The notes beneath the pieces are model-generated. The model was not told the DNA's origin. It saw only the letters and a list, made by a program, of their open reading frames with translations, and ran no database searches. A stretch of 64,000 nucleotides of DNA, taken from contig CAYZWI010000017.1 in assembly GCA_964482205.1 (NCBI GenBank), forward strand, positions 1-64,000, in the 5' to 3' direction. The stretch's first letter is position 1. Each line of letters begins with the position of its first letter. Positions 16,636-24,964 of this stretch are shown here, piece by piece. Origin of the DNA: JAZDGX01 sp964482205 (lineage in GTDB: Bacteria; Eisenbacteria; RBG-16-71-46; CAIMUX01; WJJG01). Both the position numbers and the translations under genes were made by a program.

Positions 16636-17931
16636 ATGAGCGACATTGCGAGACCTTTCGAACAGGATGAGATCCTTCCCTTCGTGCGAGCCATTCTGGA
16701 GCGCCGCGAGGATTTCCTGGCGGCGCATCGCGAGCACGGTTCTCCCCTCTATCTCTTCGACGAGACGGCTCTGCGCACGCGCGCCCGGGAATTCGCGCAG
16801 GCTTTCGCGGCGACGCTCGACCGGCCGCGGATCTTCTACGCGATGAAGAGCAACTCGCATCCCTGGATCGCGCAGACGCTGTTGAAAGAGGGGCTGGGCC
16901 TCGATGTGTCGAGCGGGCGAGAGCTCGCCGCCGCGCTCGCCGCGGGCGCCGAACGGATCATCTTCAGCGGGCCGGGCAAGACGCCCGAGGAGCTCGCCCT
17001 CGCGATCGAGCATGGCGATCGCGTGACGGTGTTGATGGACAGCTTCGGCGAGCTCGCGCGCTTGGGTGAAGCCGCGCGTCGCGGGGAAGCAGCCCGCCGG
17101 GGCGAGACGGGGGGCGCTGCAGAACGCGTCCGCCGCGCGGGCGTGCGCCTGACCACCGACGAGCGCGGGTTGTGGCGCAAATTCGGGATCCCGCTGGAGC
17201 GATTGGGCGAGTTCCACGCGCTGGCAGCGGCGCAATCGAATCTGCGATTGACGGGGCTGCAATTCCACACGAGCTGGAATCTCGATCCGTCCCAGCAGAC
17301 GGCATTCCTCGCGCGCCTGGGCGCGACGCTCGCGAGAACGCCGGCGCTCGCAGCGCAACTCGAGTTTCTCGACATCGGCGGCGGATATTGGCCGCCCGCG
17401 GGCGAGTGGCTGCACACTTCCGATGGCAGCGCGATCGCGCCCACCTCGCTGCCCGTGCCGCACTATCGCCGCCCGGGACATCCGGTCGCGCTCTTCGCCG
17501 AACGCATTGCCGCAGCCTTGCAGGCGCACATCTTCCCGCACGCCCGTCCGCGCATCTGGCTCGAGCCGGGACGCTGGCTCTCCCACGACGCCATGCACTT
17601 GCTTCTGCGCGTCGTCGACCGCAAGGCCCCCGATCTCGTCATCACGGACGCGGGCACGAATGCGATCGGTTGGGAGCGCTTCGAGAGCGATTACTTCCCG
17701 GTGATCAATCTCACGCATCCCGCGCTGGAAGAGCGCCCCTGCTTCATCCTGGGCTCGCTCTGCACGCCGCACGATGTCTGGGGCTACGCCTATTGGGGCG
17801 CGGGCATCGAGGAAGGGGATCTGCTCCTGATCCCAAGCCAGGGCGCGTACACCTACGGGCTGCGCCAGGAGTTCATCAAGCCGCTGCCCGAGTGCGTGCG
17901 ATTGCGGCCCGCCTCGGGCCATGCGGAATGA
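16636..17931 (+). CDS. Fold-type III PLP-dependent amino-acid decarboxylase (LysA/ornithine decarboxylase-like)
   Basis: 431 residues. The ATG at 16636 follows GGGGGAGG; an in-frame GTG at 16621 is possible. The PLP lysine lies in FYAMKSNSHPWI (about residue 70). The barrel shows LDVSSGRELAAALAAGA, IIFSGPGKTPEELALAI, LQFHTSW, the phosphate-binding LDIGGGY and LEPGRW. The active-site Cys-Asp region, GSLCTPHDVWG, is typical of diaminopimelate, ornithine/arginine and carboxynorspermidine decarboxylases. No motif fixes the substrate. Last gene of the operon, 19 bases after the ATP-grasp stop. I infer that it decarboxylates the ligated product or supplies the amine. Confidence 0.85.
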   Translation: MSDIARPFEQDEILPFVRAILERREDFLAAHREHGSPLYLFDETALRTRAREFAQAFAATLDRPRIFYAMKSNSHPWIAQTLLKEGLGLDVSSGRELAAALAAGAERIIFSGPGKTPEELALAIEHGDRVTVLMDSFGELARLGEAARRGEAARRGETGGAAERVRRAGVRLTTDERGLWRKFGIPLERLGEFHALAAAQSNLRLTGLQFHTSWNLDPSQQTAFLARLGATLARTPALAAQLEFLDIGGGYWPPAGEWLHTSDGSAIAPTSLPVPHYRRPGHPVALFAERIAAALQAHIFPHARPRIWLEPGRWLSHDAMHLLLRVVDRKAPDLVITDAGTNAIGWERFESDYFPVINLTHPALEERPCFILGSLCTPHDVWGYAYWGAGIEEGDLLLIPSQGAYTYGLRQEFIKPLPECVRLRPASGHAE

Positions 17932-17971
17932 ACGACACGCTCGACCACGAGGGCGCGAGATGTCAGCGCGC

Positions 17972-18439
17972 TCACCCGCCCGCTTTCACCCGCTCCACCA
18001 ACTGATCGAGAAACCCCGCTTGCCCCGGCAGGATTTTCTCACGCGCGGCCATGAGATCGAACCACGCGGCGCGGTCGGCCTCCGGGTACTCTCGGACATT
18101 GCCCGAACCGGTAGGCCATTCGAGGGAGAAGGTGTTGCTCTTGAAGCCGGCGAGATCGAGATCCTGACGCACCGCCCAGGCGTGAACGAGCTTGCCGCTG
18201 CGTTGGCGCAAGGGGAGCAAGGGAAGGAAGGGGCCGTCCACGCGCAAGCTCGTCTCTTCTTCGAACTCGCGCCGGGCGGCATCGAGCGGCTGCTCGTCGT
18301 CTCCGAACTCGCCCTTCGGAATCGACCAGGAAGCGGCGTCCTTGTTTCTCCAGAAAGGCCCGCCGGGATGGACGAGCAGCACTTCGAGCGATCCCGCGCG
18401 CTCGCGAAAGACGAGCAGTCCCGCGCTCTTCTTCGCCAT
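17972..18439 (-). CDS. NUDIX hydrolase
   Basis: 155 residues from the ATG at 18439. It opens KSAGLLVFRERAGSLEVLLVHPGGPFW, cited in part. The Nudix box is GEFGDDEQPLDAARREFEEE, followed by T-S-L, so the late Gly of the consensus is Ser while all metal-binding Glu residues are present. The WSIPKGE entry and HPGGPFW resemble the subgroup often annotated as NTP pyrophosphohydrolases acting on dinucleoside polyphosphates or oxidised nucleotides. It is convergent with the PLP decarboxylase operon, with 40 bases between stops. Housekeeping sanitation is the likely role; substrate unknown. Confidence 0.85.
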   Translation of the reverse strand: MAKKSAGLLVFRERAGSLEVLLVHPGGPFWRNKDAASWSIPKGEFGDDEQPLDAARREFEEETSLRVDGPFLPLLPLRQRSGKLVHAWAVRQDLDLAGFKSNTFSLEWPTGSGNVREYPEADRAAWFDLMAAREKILPGQAGFLDQLVERVKAGG

Positions 18440-18508
18440 CCCGGCCGTCTCCCGTCGTGGAACGCCATCAAGGCCCCGCACCCGGGAGCATACTCCGGCC
18501 TGCGGCCG

Positions 18509-18650
18509 CTATTCCACGACGCAAACGCGGCTGCGCACGGTCTGCCCGTTGGCGTGCAATACATAGAAGTAGACCTCGCGATCGACGGGCAGCGCTCCGC
18601 CGGGAATGGAGTTCCGCTTCACGGCGTTTTCCGAAGCTGGAGGTCCGAAC
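18509..18650 (-). pseudogene. Remnant of the C-terminal end of an exported protein gene
   Basis: Reading leftward to a TAG at 18509-18511, the frame gives about 45 residues: AFGPPASENAVKRNSIPGG, then ALPVDREVYFYVLHANG and QTVRSRVCVVE. This looks like the closing beta-hairpin of an exported beta-sandwich protein (compare the Y-F-x-R-L ends elsewhere in the window). Upstream it dissolves into short GGAATG-type repeats with no start codon. Most likely a degraded gene end. A chance frame cannot be excluded. Confidence 0.35.
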
Positions 18651-18655
18651 GCGAG

Positions 18656-18740
18656 CAGGGAATGCGGCCGGAATGCGGTAGGACTGCTGCAGGAATGAGG
18701 CAGGGAATGCGGCTGAAAAGCAGTGGGAATGTGGAGCCCG
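18656..18740. repeat. Cluster of degenerate GGAATGxGG repeats
   Basis: Five or six copies of GGAATG followed by G or C plus GG (GGGAATGCGGC, GGAATGCGGT, GGAATGAGGC, GGGAATGCGGC, GGGAATGTGG) occur within about 85 bases, separated by 5-12 bases. They lie upstream of the YchF-like gene and next to the gene remnant. Function unknown. Confidence 0.5.
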
Positions 18741-18903
18741 GAACCGGATAGCGCTTGCTCCTTTGGCGGCGCTCGGAGAATCTCCCCGCCATTGCGCGGC
18801 GGAACGCCTGCGCCGGTCGAGACTCTCCCCGCCCGGCCCGCACGCGGGCCCAGGAGCGTGCGCGTTCATGGACGCAGGCCGGTGCACGAGGAAAGAAGAT
18901 CGT

Positions 18904-19932
18904 ATGCGAATCGCGTTGTTGGGGCTGCCCCAATCAGGCAAGAAGACGCTCTTCGCCTTGCTGACGGGACGGGAAGTGCCCGCCGGCCGCAAGGCGCACG
19001 AGGAGATCGAAGGCGCGGCGCGCGTCGCCGATCCGCGCGTCGATCGTTTGGCCGAGATGTACCGCCCGCGCAAGGTCACCTACGCGGAGAACCACTTCGT
19101 GCTCTGCCCGGACATGACCGAAGGGGGCGGCCGCGACTGGTACGACGCCGCGCGGGGGTGCGACCTGCTCTGCCTCATCGTGCGCGCGTTCGCCGCCGGA
19201 CATGTCTATCACCCCGCGGGCAGCGTCGACGCCGAGCGCGATCTCGCGCTTCTGCAGACCGAGCTCGTCATTTCGGATCTCGAGCGGGTGATGAACCGCA
19301 TCCTGCGCATCGAGAAGGAGAAGATGCGCGGCCCTTCGCCCGCGCGGGACATCGAAGAGCGCGCGTTGCGAAAGATCTGGACGGCGCTCGACGAAGGCCG
19401 CTGTTGCGACGGCGTGGATATGGAGGACGAGGAGCGCAAGGCGCTGCAGAATCTCTCTCCGGTGACCATCCGTTCCGCTCTCGCCGTTCTCAACATCTCC
19501 GAGGATGCGCTGGGTCAGCCGGTCGCGCCCGGCCGCTTCGCCGTCTGCGCGCAGATCGAGCGCGAGATCCGGGCGATCGCCGATCCGAATGAGCGCCGCG
19601 AGTTCCTGGCCGCGCTCGGCATCGAGACGCCGGGCCTCGATCGCTTGAACGCGGCCGCCTACGAGCGCCTGGGCCTGATGTCCTTCTACACGGTCGGTAA
19701 CGACGAAGTGCGGGCGTGGACGATTCGCCGCGGCGCGACCGCGCCCGAAGCGGGGGGCAGGATCCACAGCGACATTGCGCGCGGGTTCATTCGCGTCGAG
19801 GTCATCAAGTACGAGGATCTGCTCGCAGCCGGTTCGGAGAAGGCGGTCAAGGAACAGGGCAAGGCCCAGCTGCGCGGCAAGGACTATGTGATGGAAGACG
19901 GCGACATCTGCCACTTCCTCTTCAATGTCTGA
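18904..19932 (+). CDS. Divergent YchF/Obg-family ATPase-GTPase with TGS-like C-terminus
   Basis: 342 residues; standard YchF is about 363. The start at 18904 follows GAGGAAAGAAG. The P-loop reads GLPQSGKKT instead of the usual NVGKST, so the last residue is kept but the Ser before it is Lys. Then come DPRVDRLAEMYRPRKVTYA, DMTEGGGRDWYDAARGCDLLCLIVRAF (in part), a coiled-coil helix pair (about 105-180) and LAVLNISEDALG at the nucleotide-specificity loop. The C-terminal GLMSFYTVGNDEVRAWTIRRGATAPEAGGRIH (in part), HSDIARGFIRVEVIKYEDL and GKDYVMEDGDICHFLFNV are the YchF TGS domain. YchF binds ribosomes and hydrolyses ATP. This copy looks like a divergent paralogue. Confidence 0.88.
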   Translation: MRIALLGLPQSGKKTLFALLTGREVPAGRKAHEEIEGAARVADPRVDRLAEMYRPRKVTYAENHFVLCPDMTEGGGRDWYDAARGCDLLCLIVRAFAAGHVYHPAGSVDAERDLALLQTELVISDLERVMNRILRIEKEKMRGPSPARDIEERALRKIWTALDEGRCCDGVDMEDEERKALQNLSPVTIRSALAVLNISEDALGQPVAPGRFAVCAQIEREIRAIADPNERREFLAALGIETPGLDRLNAAAYERLGLMSFYTVGNDEVRAWTIRRGATAPEAGGRIHSDIARGFIRVEVIKYEDLLAAGSEKAVKEQGKAQLRGKDYVMEDGDICHFLFNV

Positions 19933-19979
19933 TGGGGCAAGGCGGGCGTGCTGCGTGAGCTAGTGCAAGCGCGGGCGGC

Positions 19980-20474
19980 TCAACCGGCCTGCACCTCCTC
20001 GAAAAACCCCGTCGAGCGGTTCTTGCGCACATTGTTCCAGGCGAAGCAGCGGCCGTTCATCGCCACATAGACGCCGCGGGGCAAGGTCTGCGCGAACGCG
20101 ATCGCGCTGCCCAGGTTGAAGAGCCCATCGGAGCTGCCGAAGGTGTAGGGAATCATGGCCCCCACCAGGACGACCGTCTTCTCCTGGATGCGTTCCCCCA
20201 GGTAGCGCGCGGTTTGATCGAGCGTGTCGGTGCCATGCGTGATGATGATGCGATCGGGATCGGCCTCGACGCAGCTCTTGAGGATGATCTCGCGGTCGAC
20301 ATCCGTCATCTCGAGGCTGTCGATCATCATGAGCGTGCGCACCTCGATGTCGACGGTGCAGCGGCCGAGCTTGAGCATCTCGCGGATGTGCGTGTCCTTG
20401 AAGAACAGGCGGCCGTTGATCTCGTCGTATTCCTTGTCGAACGTTCCGCCGGTCACACAGAGGCGAATGGACAT
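19980..20474 (-). CDS. Short asparaginase-domain protein
   Basis: 164 residues, against about 330 for full asparaginases. The ATG at 20474 follows AAAGGAG. The N-terminal catalytic half is present: VTGGTFDKEYDE with the nucleophile Thr, and IIITHGTDTLDQTARYL with the second Thr-Asp pair, plus VVLVGAMIPYTFGSSDGLFNLGSA. The C-terminal domain is absent, and the protein ends shortly after GVYVAMNGRCFAWNNVRKN. Stand-alone short versions of this kind exist in other bacteria, so it is probably a real small family and not a truncation. It may hydrolyse Asn or another amide, but the substrate is unproven. Confidence 0.82.
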   Translation of the reverse strand: MSIRLCVTGGTFDKEYDEINGRLFFKDTHIREMLKLGRCTVDIEVRTLMMIDSLEMTDVDREIILKSCVEADPDRIIITHGTDTLDQTARYLGERIQEKTVVLVGAMIPYTFGSSDGLFNLGSAIAFAQTLPRGVYVAMNGRCFAWNNVRKNRSTGFFEEVQAG

Positions 20475-20936
20475 CACGGCTCCTTTCCGGGATTGGGCGC
20501 GCCATGCCGCTCACGATTGCTTCCGGAGATGACGCGGCCATTGTCCCCAAAATCAGGCCTGAATTCCACCATTTGGCCGGCGGAGTGAGCCCGGAGAAGC
20601 CCTGCTCGTGGCCACTGCGGTGGGCGCGCTTGGACCATCCCTCGCGGCCCATCGTTCCCCGTGGCCGAATGCCCGCACCTCGACCGTGCGGCCGAGCTTG
20701 GGCCGGCCGACCGTGTTGCAGAACGCAAGCCTCCCTTCATGTTTCCGGCGTGATGCAAGTACTGCTCGGGACGCGCCGTTTCTTCTCCCGGCCTGGCCGG
20801 GGATGGGGATACCGTCCCTCGCGGATTCCCGGTCAATCCTTCTTCCCTTTTGCCGATGAACAAGGAGTCGCCTCGCATCGATCGCAATCGCATGCATCGC
20901 ATGCTCGTGTCGTTCCCGCCCGAAAGGAGGCTCTCC
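20475..20936. other. Intergenic region, 462 bases, divergent, no gene recognised
   Basis: Between the asparaginase-domain gene (leftward) and a lipoprotein gene (rightward). Open frames here lack ribosome sites and family features. No clear palindrome or promoter pair seen. Confidence 0.45.
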
Positions 20937-21836
20937 GTGACCGGACGCATCGGCTTCGCCTGCTTCATTGTCTTGGCTATGGCCGGATTCCTCGGCTGCT
21001 CGCAATCGACCCAACCGGAAGGAACGGCCGCGCCAGTGCCCGCGCATCCCATCGGCATGATCGATCCGTGCGGCGAGCCGCAGGTGGTCACGCTGTATGC
21101 CGGGCAATTCATCGACGCTGGTTTCGTGACCGTGTCGAACGACGCGCAAACGCTCTCCGTGGAAATCCAGACGGCGCCCGGATGGTTCATGACGGAATCC
21201 CATGTCGCCGTCGCGCGCACGCTGGAAGATCTGCCTCAGACAGGGTCGGGGAATCCGCAAGTCGGCCACTTCGACTTCGCGGCGGTCCACGACCCGATGA
21301 CGGCCGCCTACACCTATCTCGTCGACATCGCCGAGTACGGCTACCAACTGGGCGATCCGCTGGTTGTCGCCGTGCACGCGGCCGTCGTGCGCGTGGACGA
21401 TGGCGGCGCGATCGTGCAACGCGAGACCGCCTGGGGGGATGGGCTCGATTTCCCCGGCAACAACTGGGCGACCTACCTCGAGTACACCGTGCAGCAATGC
21501 GTGATCGAGCCTCAATGCGAGATCACCGTCGAGTACCCGAACGGCGGCGAGAGCTTCTGCCTTGGCGACGACATGACGATCGGGTGGATACAAGAAGGGA
21601 TCTCGTGCGGAGATTTCGTGAAGATCGAGCTGCTGCAATACGGCGCGGTGTGCAGCCCGCTGGCCGAGAGCGCTCCCAACACCGGCTCTTTCACGTGGAC
21701 GAACGTGCAGGGATGCGGGATCGACGATCTCACGACGCTGGCCATCCGCGTGACCGATTTGACGAGCGGCGCCTTCGATGAAAGCGACGGCCCGTTCGAG
21801 CTCTTCGACTGCGGCGGCGGCAACGGCGGCGAATGA
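20937..21836 (+). CDS. Exported lipoprotein with fungal-Kre9-like beta-sandwich domain
   Basis: 299 residues from the GTG at 20937, chosen because AAAGGAGG lies immediately upstream and the start leads straight into a lipoprotein signal (FIVLAMAGFLGC, lipid-attachment Cys about residue 20). The middle of the protein (about 40-190) is an unassigned beta-rich region, with GWFMTESHVAVARTLEDLP and YLVDIAEYGYQLGDPLVVA. The C-terminal 95 residues (VEYPNGGESFCLGDDMTIGW to TLAIRVTDL) match the repeated Ser-Thr-rich GPI-type (Kre9/KNH-like) sandwich found in many bacterial surface proteins. Probably anchored in the outer membrane. No enzymatic motif seen. Confidence 0.7.
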   Translation: MTGRIGFACFIVLAMAGFLGCSQSTQPEGTAAPVPAHPIGMIDPCGEPQVVTLYAGQFIDAGFVTVSNDAQTLSVEIQTAPGWFMTESHVAVARTLEDLPQTGSGNPQVGHFDFAAVHDPMTAAYTYLVDIAEYGYQLGDPLVVAVHAAVVRVDDGGAIVQRETAWGDGLDFPGNNWATYLEYTVQQCVIEPQCEITVEYPNGGESFCLGDDMTIGWIQEGISCGDFVKIELLQYGAVCSPLAESAPNTGSFTWTNVQGCGIDDLTTLAIRVTDLTSGAFDESDGPFELFDCGGGNGGE

Positions 21837-21964
21837 CCCAGCGCTCCTCGTTCCTTGCGTGCGGGCCGTCGTGATAGGATCGGAGCGCTTGGCCGCACTT
21901 CGGTCCGCGCTTTCCGGTGTGCGGCTTCCGTCGTCACCATACGGATTTTCGGAAGCCACGCGAC

Positions 21965-22630
21965 ATGACGCCCGACGATCTCTTCACTGCGCTGCGCGAG
22001 GGCCTCGCGGGACCGCTGCCCGGTCCTCGCGCGCAAAAGCTCATGGCTCCGCATCCGCGACCCGGTTGGCGTCCGGATGCGGAGCTTCCTTCCGCCCGCC
22101 CCGCCGCCGTGCTCGTCCTTCTCTATCCCGGCAGTGAAGGGGATACGCGAATCGTCTTCACCGAGCGAACCGCGGATGTCGCGTCGCACAAGAGCCAGGT
22201 GTCTTTTCCAGGCGGTGGCATCGAGCCGGGCGAGTCGCATGTGGAAGCGGCTTGCCGCGAAGCGGAAGAGGAAATCGGCCTCGCGCGCGATATTCCACGA
22301 CCCATCGGCGAGCTCACGCCGCTCCGGGTCCCCGCGACCGGCTTCACGATCCACCCGGTGGTTGCTATAGCAGTCGAGCGGCCAGTCTTCGTCCCGAATC
22401 CTCGGGAGGTGCGCCGCATCCTCGAAACCGATCTCGCGCATCTGCGCTCCCCGGACCATCTGCATTGCGAGCGTTCGAACATCGCGGGGCGATGGCTGGA
22501 TGTGCCCTACTTCGATCTCGCCGGCGCGCGTCTGTGGGGCGCGAGCGCGATGATCACCGCGGAATTGCTCGCGCTGCTCGGATGGCCGGGCCCGCCCTGG
22601 CCACGAGAAGGGCAGACTCCCCGCGGGTGA
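21965..22630 (+). CDS. NUDIX hydrolase, CoA pyrophosphatase type
   Basis: 221 residues from the ATG at 21965 (GGAAG ten bases before). The Nudix box GGGIEPGESHVEAACREA continues EEEIGL and matches the consensus fully. Just before it, SHKSQVSFPGG is the additional signature of the UPF0035 (CoA-diphosphatase) subgroup. The C-terminal FTIHPVVAIA and DVPYFDLAGARLWGASAMI are also typical. It cleaves CoA and CoA derivatives to 4'-phosphopantetheine and adenosine 3',5'-bisphosphate, controlling the CoA pool or removing oxidised CoA. Located alone between a lipoprotein gene and a convergent operon. Confidence 0.9.
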   Translation: MTPDDLFTALREGLAGPLPGPRAQKLMAPHPRPGWRPDAELPSARPAAVLVLLYPGSEGDTRIVFTERTADVASHKSQVSFPGGGIEPGESHVEAACREAEEEIGLARDIPRPIGELTPLRVPATGFTIHPVVAIAVERPVFVPNPREVRRILETDLAHLRSPDHLHCERSNIAGRWLDVPYFDLAGARLWGASAMITAELLALLGWPGPPWPREGQTPRG

Positions 22631-22703
22631 GATCGATTGGACGCAGCGCTTTGGGCCGCGCCTCGCCCTGCGAGGTGCGTGCGCGCGCTGACGCGTGCGC
22701 TCG

Positions 22704-23945
22704 TCAGCGCGCGTCCGCACTCGGGGCATCGACGAGAGGAAGGCGCATGGCTCCCGCCGCTTCGAGCGCTTCCACCGTGGCGAAGTAGTCCGAAGGAGTC
22801 GCGGGCACGAGTTGCGGCGAGAGATGCCTGCGGTTCCACCGCGCGACGAAACGGCGCAGCCGCTTCCAGGCGCTCTCCTCTTCCAGGCGGACGAGGCAGA
22901 ACGCGAGCGAGCGCTCTTCGCCGTCAGCGCCGCTGCGCCATCGCATGCCGTCGCGCATGACTGAATCCGCTTGCAGCAACGCTCGCGCGCCTTCGTCGAG
23001 CTCGTCAGCGCCCCATGCAACGGAAAGCGCTTGGCGAAATGCGACGAGGGAACGCGTTCCCGATTGCAGATGAAATGCTCGCCGCGGCAACGGGCTCGCG
23101 AAGATCGCGTCGTCGCCGACGAGCAGGTTGGCAATGGTGGTCGCGTGCGTGGACGACCATGACGACAGTGACTGCGTAGCCGGCGGAGCATCGGACAGGC
23201 GCGGCAATTCGAATGCCGCCTGCCCGTCCGCGATCCACGCGACCCGAGGAGCGGCGAACAGTCGCAGGCGGCTCAACGAAGGCGGATCGCAGGACGCGCG
23301 CGCGAGAACCTCGAGCCTGCCGCTCGCGCACAGCGCGCGAACGCGCTCTTCCCAGTGTTCGACGAGAACCACAGGCAACCAGTCGGCCGGCAACGCCGCG
23401 CGCAAGCGCCGTCCGCTCTCGAGCGCTCGCAGGGCGGCGTCGAGCAGCGCTGCATCAAGCGGCCCGGCGCCGAGCGCATCTCCGTCAGCGGCCGGGCCGG
23501 CCGGCAGATGAGGGCACAGGTAGATTTGGGCCCCGCGCGGCGCGATCGCGAATCGCAGCGAGCCGGTGCGCATTTCCGGGGCGCGCGAGCTCGTACGCGC
23601 GCCGCGCCAGACCTCGAGGAGCAGATCGGCCGATGCGACGCCGGGATATTTCGCATCCGCCAGCGGCACGGAGAAGAGCAGAGGTTGATCCGGCGACGCG
23701 CTCGCAGGCAAGCCATCCGCACGCGGCTCCGCCCAGGCGTGCAGGAATTCGTCGCGGCGCTCTCCCGCGATGACGGTCAGGCGCGCATGACCGGCGAATC
23801 CCGCGGGGGGAATCAGCGCCATTCGCTGAGCGCTCGCGCGCGATTGGCGCAGGAGCAGGAGAGTGGGGCGCACGCGCCATTCACCGAAGGCGGCCTCGTG
23901 AACCTGCGCGTCACTCGCGGAGGGCCTGCTCTGGTCCTCGCTCAC
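22704..23945 (-). CDS. Uncharacterised 413-residue protein, last gene of an overlapping three-gene operon
   Basis: Translation from the GTG at 23945 overlaps the stop of the upstream TIM-barrel gene as GTGA, so it is probably translationally coupled. No signal peptide. The N-terminal 200 residues are beta-rich (MALIPPAGFAGHARLTVIAG, FLHAWAEPRADGLPA, LLFSVPLADAKYPGV, LLEVWRGAR) and the rest more helical (LPVVLVEHWEERVRALCASG, RRFVARWNRRHLSPQLVPAT, DYFATVEALEAAGAM). I do not recognise a family. The tight coupling to a TIM-barrel protein and a GNAT suggests a carbohydrate or peptide processing job, but this is inference only. Confidence 0.6.
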   Translation of the reverse strand: MSEDQSRPSASDAQVHEAAFGEWRVRPTLLLLRQSRASAQRMALIPPAGFAGHARLTVIAGERRDEFLHAWAEPRADGLPASASPDQPLLFSVPLADAKYPGVASADLLLEVWRGARTSSRAPEMRTGSLRFAIAPRGAQIYLCPHLPAGPAADGDALGAGPLDAALLDAALRALESGRRLRAALPADWLPVVLVEHWEERVRALCASGRLEVLARASCDPPSLSRLRLFAAPRVAWIADGQAAFELPRLSDAPPATQSLSSWSSTHATTIANLLVGDDAIFASPLPRRAFHLQSGTRSLVAFRQALSVAWGADELDEGARALLQADSVMRDGMRWRSGADGEERSLAFCLVRLEEESAWKRLRRFVARWNRRHLSPQLVPATPSDYFATVEALEAAGAMRLPLVDAPSADAR

Positions 23946-24964
23946 GGCGCGCCGGGCCCCAAGTCGCGCTCCGCTTCGTGCAGCGCATCGATGAGCCCGT
24001 TCCACACCGCGGCGGGGCGCTCGCACGCGATCGCGCTCATGTGCGCGCAAGCCTCGAAGCCCCAAATGGCGATGGTGTCGGGGGCATATTGCAGAAGCTC
24101 GCGCGTGCCGGCGAAGAGCTCGGCTTCGCGCGCGGCCGGAATGCGAAAGGCCTGCACCCACAGCATCGAGGGAATCTGCGCGCGCCGGCAGATGCGCAGC
24201 GCTTCGCCCGCGTGCGTTTCCACGAAGCGCCGCCGCTCCTCGGGCGTGTGCATGCCGAAGGCGTCCCAGTAGGGATCGGTACCGAATTCGTGGATCCGGC
24301 CGTCGGCGAGGAGCGCGTCGTGATCGAGCGCGGGTTGCTCGAGAAATCCGTGCGGCAGCACGCAAACCGATGAACGCAGTCCCTGCGCGTGCGCATAGCG
24401 GGTGAGGTCCACGAGCAGATCGCGAATGCCGCGTTCGCGAAGCTCGGTGATCGTCTCGCGCGACGCGCTCCGCAAGTCCGCTCCCGGGTGCAGCTCGCGC
24501 AGACGGCGCTCGCAATGCTCGCACGCGCAGATCTCGCCGTGCGGATTGAGCGGGCCGGGAAAGACCCAGTGGGGCTCGTCCCAGAAAATCCAGGGCGCGC
24601 CCGTCTCGGCGGCCGCATCGATCCAGGCGTGCATGCGCGCGCGCAGGCTGGGATGGTTCAGGCAGCAGCCGCCGAGCAATCGTCCCGAAGGGCCGCACTG
24701 GAAGAGGTCGGGCTCTTCGAGCAGCCATTGGGAATAGGCCTCGCCGCCGAAGACGCGCCCCACTCCCCAGGGATCGAGCAGCGTCTCCAGTCCGCAGTCG
24801 CACGAGATGCGCACGATCTCGCGCATGGTGGCGCGATAGAAGGCCATATCGGTTTCGGAGAAGGTGTGCACGACACGGGTGAAGCCGAGCCTGTGCAGGA
24901 GTTGCATGTCGGCGGCGACATGGCGCGGAATGCGATTGCCGAAATAGCTGGCGGCGATCCTCAT
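23942..24964 (-). CDS. Predicted TIM-barrel protein of glycoside-hydrolase-like fold, unknown substrate
   Basis: 340 residues from the ATG at 24964, which overlaps the GNAT stop as ATGA. Strand-helix repeats of a barrel are visible: GFTRVVHTFSETDMAFYRAT, CDCGLETLLDPWGVG, WIDAAAETGAPWIFWDEPHW with an acidic pair at a strand end typical of retaining hydrolases, SSVCVLPHGF, FGTDPYWDAFG and PSMLWVQAFRI. An unusual Cys cluster, CACEHCERRL (about 195-204), looks like half a zinc knuckle within a loop. No signal peptide. It may act on a sugar or on a glycan precursor in the cytoplasm. I could not name the family. Confidence 0.6.
   Translation of the reverse strand: MRIAASYFGNRIPRHVAADMQLLHRLGFTRVVHTFSETDMAFYRATMREIVRISCDCGLETLLDPWGVGRVFGGEAYSQWLLEEPDLFQCGPSGRLLGGCCLNHPSLRARMHAWIDAAAETGAPWIFWDEPHWVFPGPLNPHGEICACEHCERRLRELHPGADLRSASRETITELRERGIRDLLVDLTRYAHAQGLRSSVCVLPHGFLEQPALDHDALLADGRIHEFGTDPYWDAFGMHTPEERRRFVETHAGEALRICRRAQIPSMLWVQAFRIPAAREAELFAGTRELLQYAPDTIAIWGFEACAHMSAIACERPAAVWNGLIDALHEAERDLGPGAP

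Larger units (their letters stand above)
18440..18903. other. Intergenic region, 464 bases, with gene remnant and short repeats
   Basis: Separates the NUDIX gene from the YchF-like gene, which are divergently transcribed. Apart from the degraded gene end and the GGAATG repeats (separate entries) I see no complete gene and no clear promoter. Confidence 0.5.

Noticed and set aside
17041..17160. Frame disruption in the PLP decarboxylase caused by GCCGCGCGTCGCGG-type repetition
   Set aside because: The repeat keeps the frame and only adds an Ala/Arg-rich surface loop; active-site motifs on both sides are intact.
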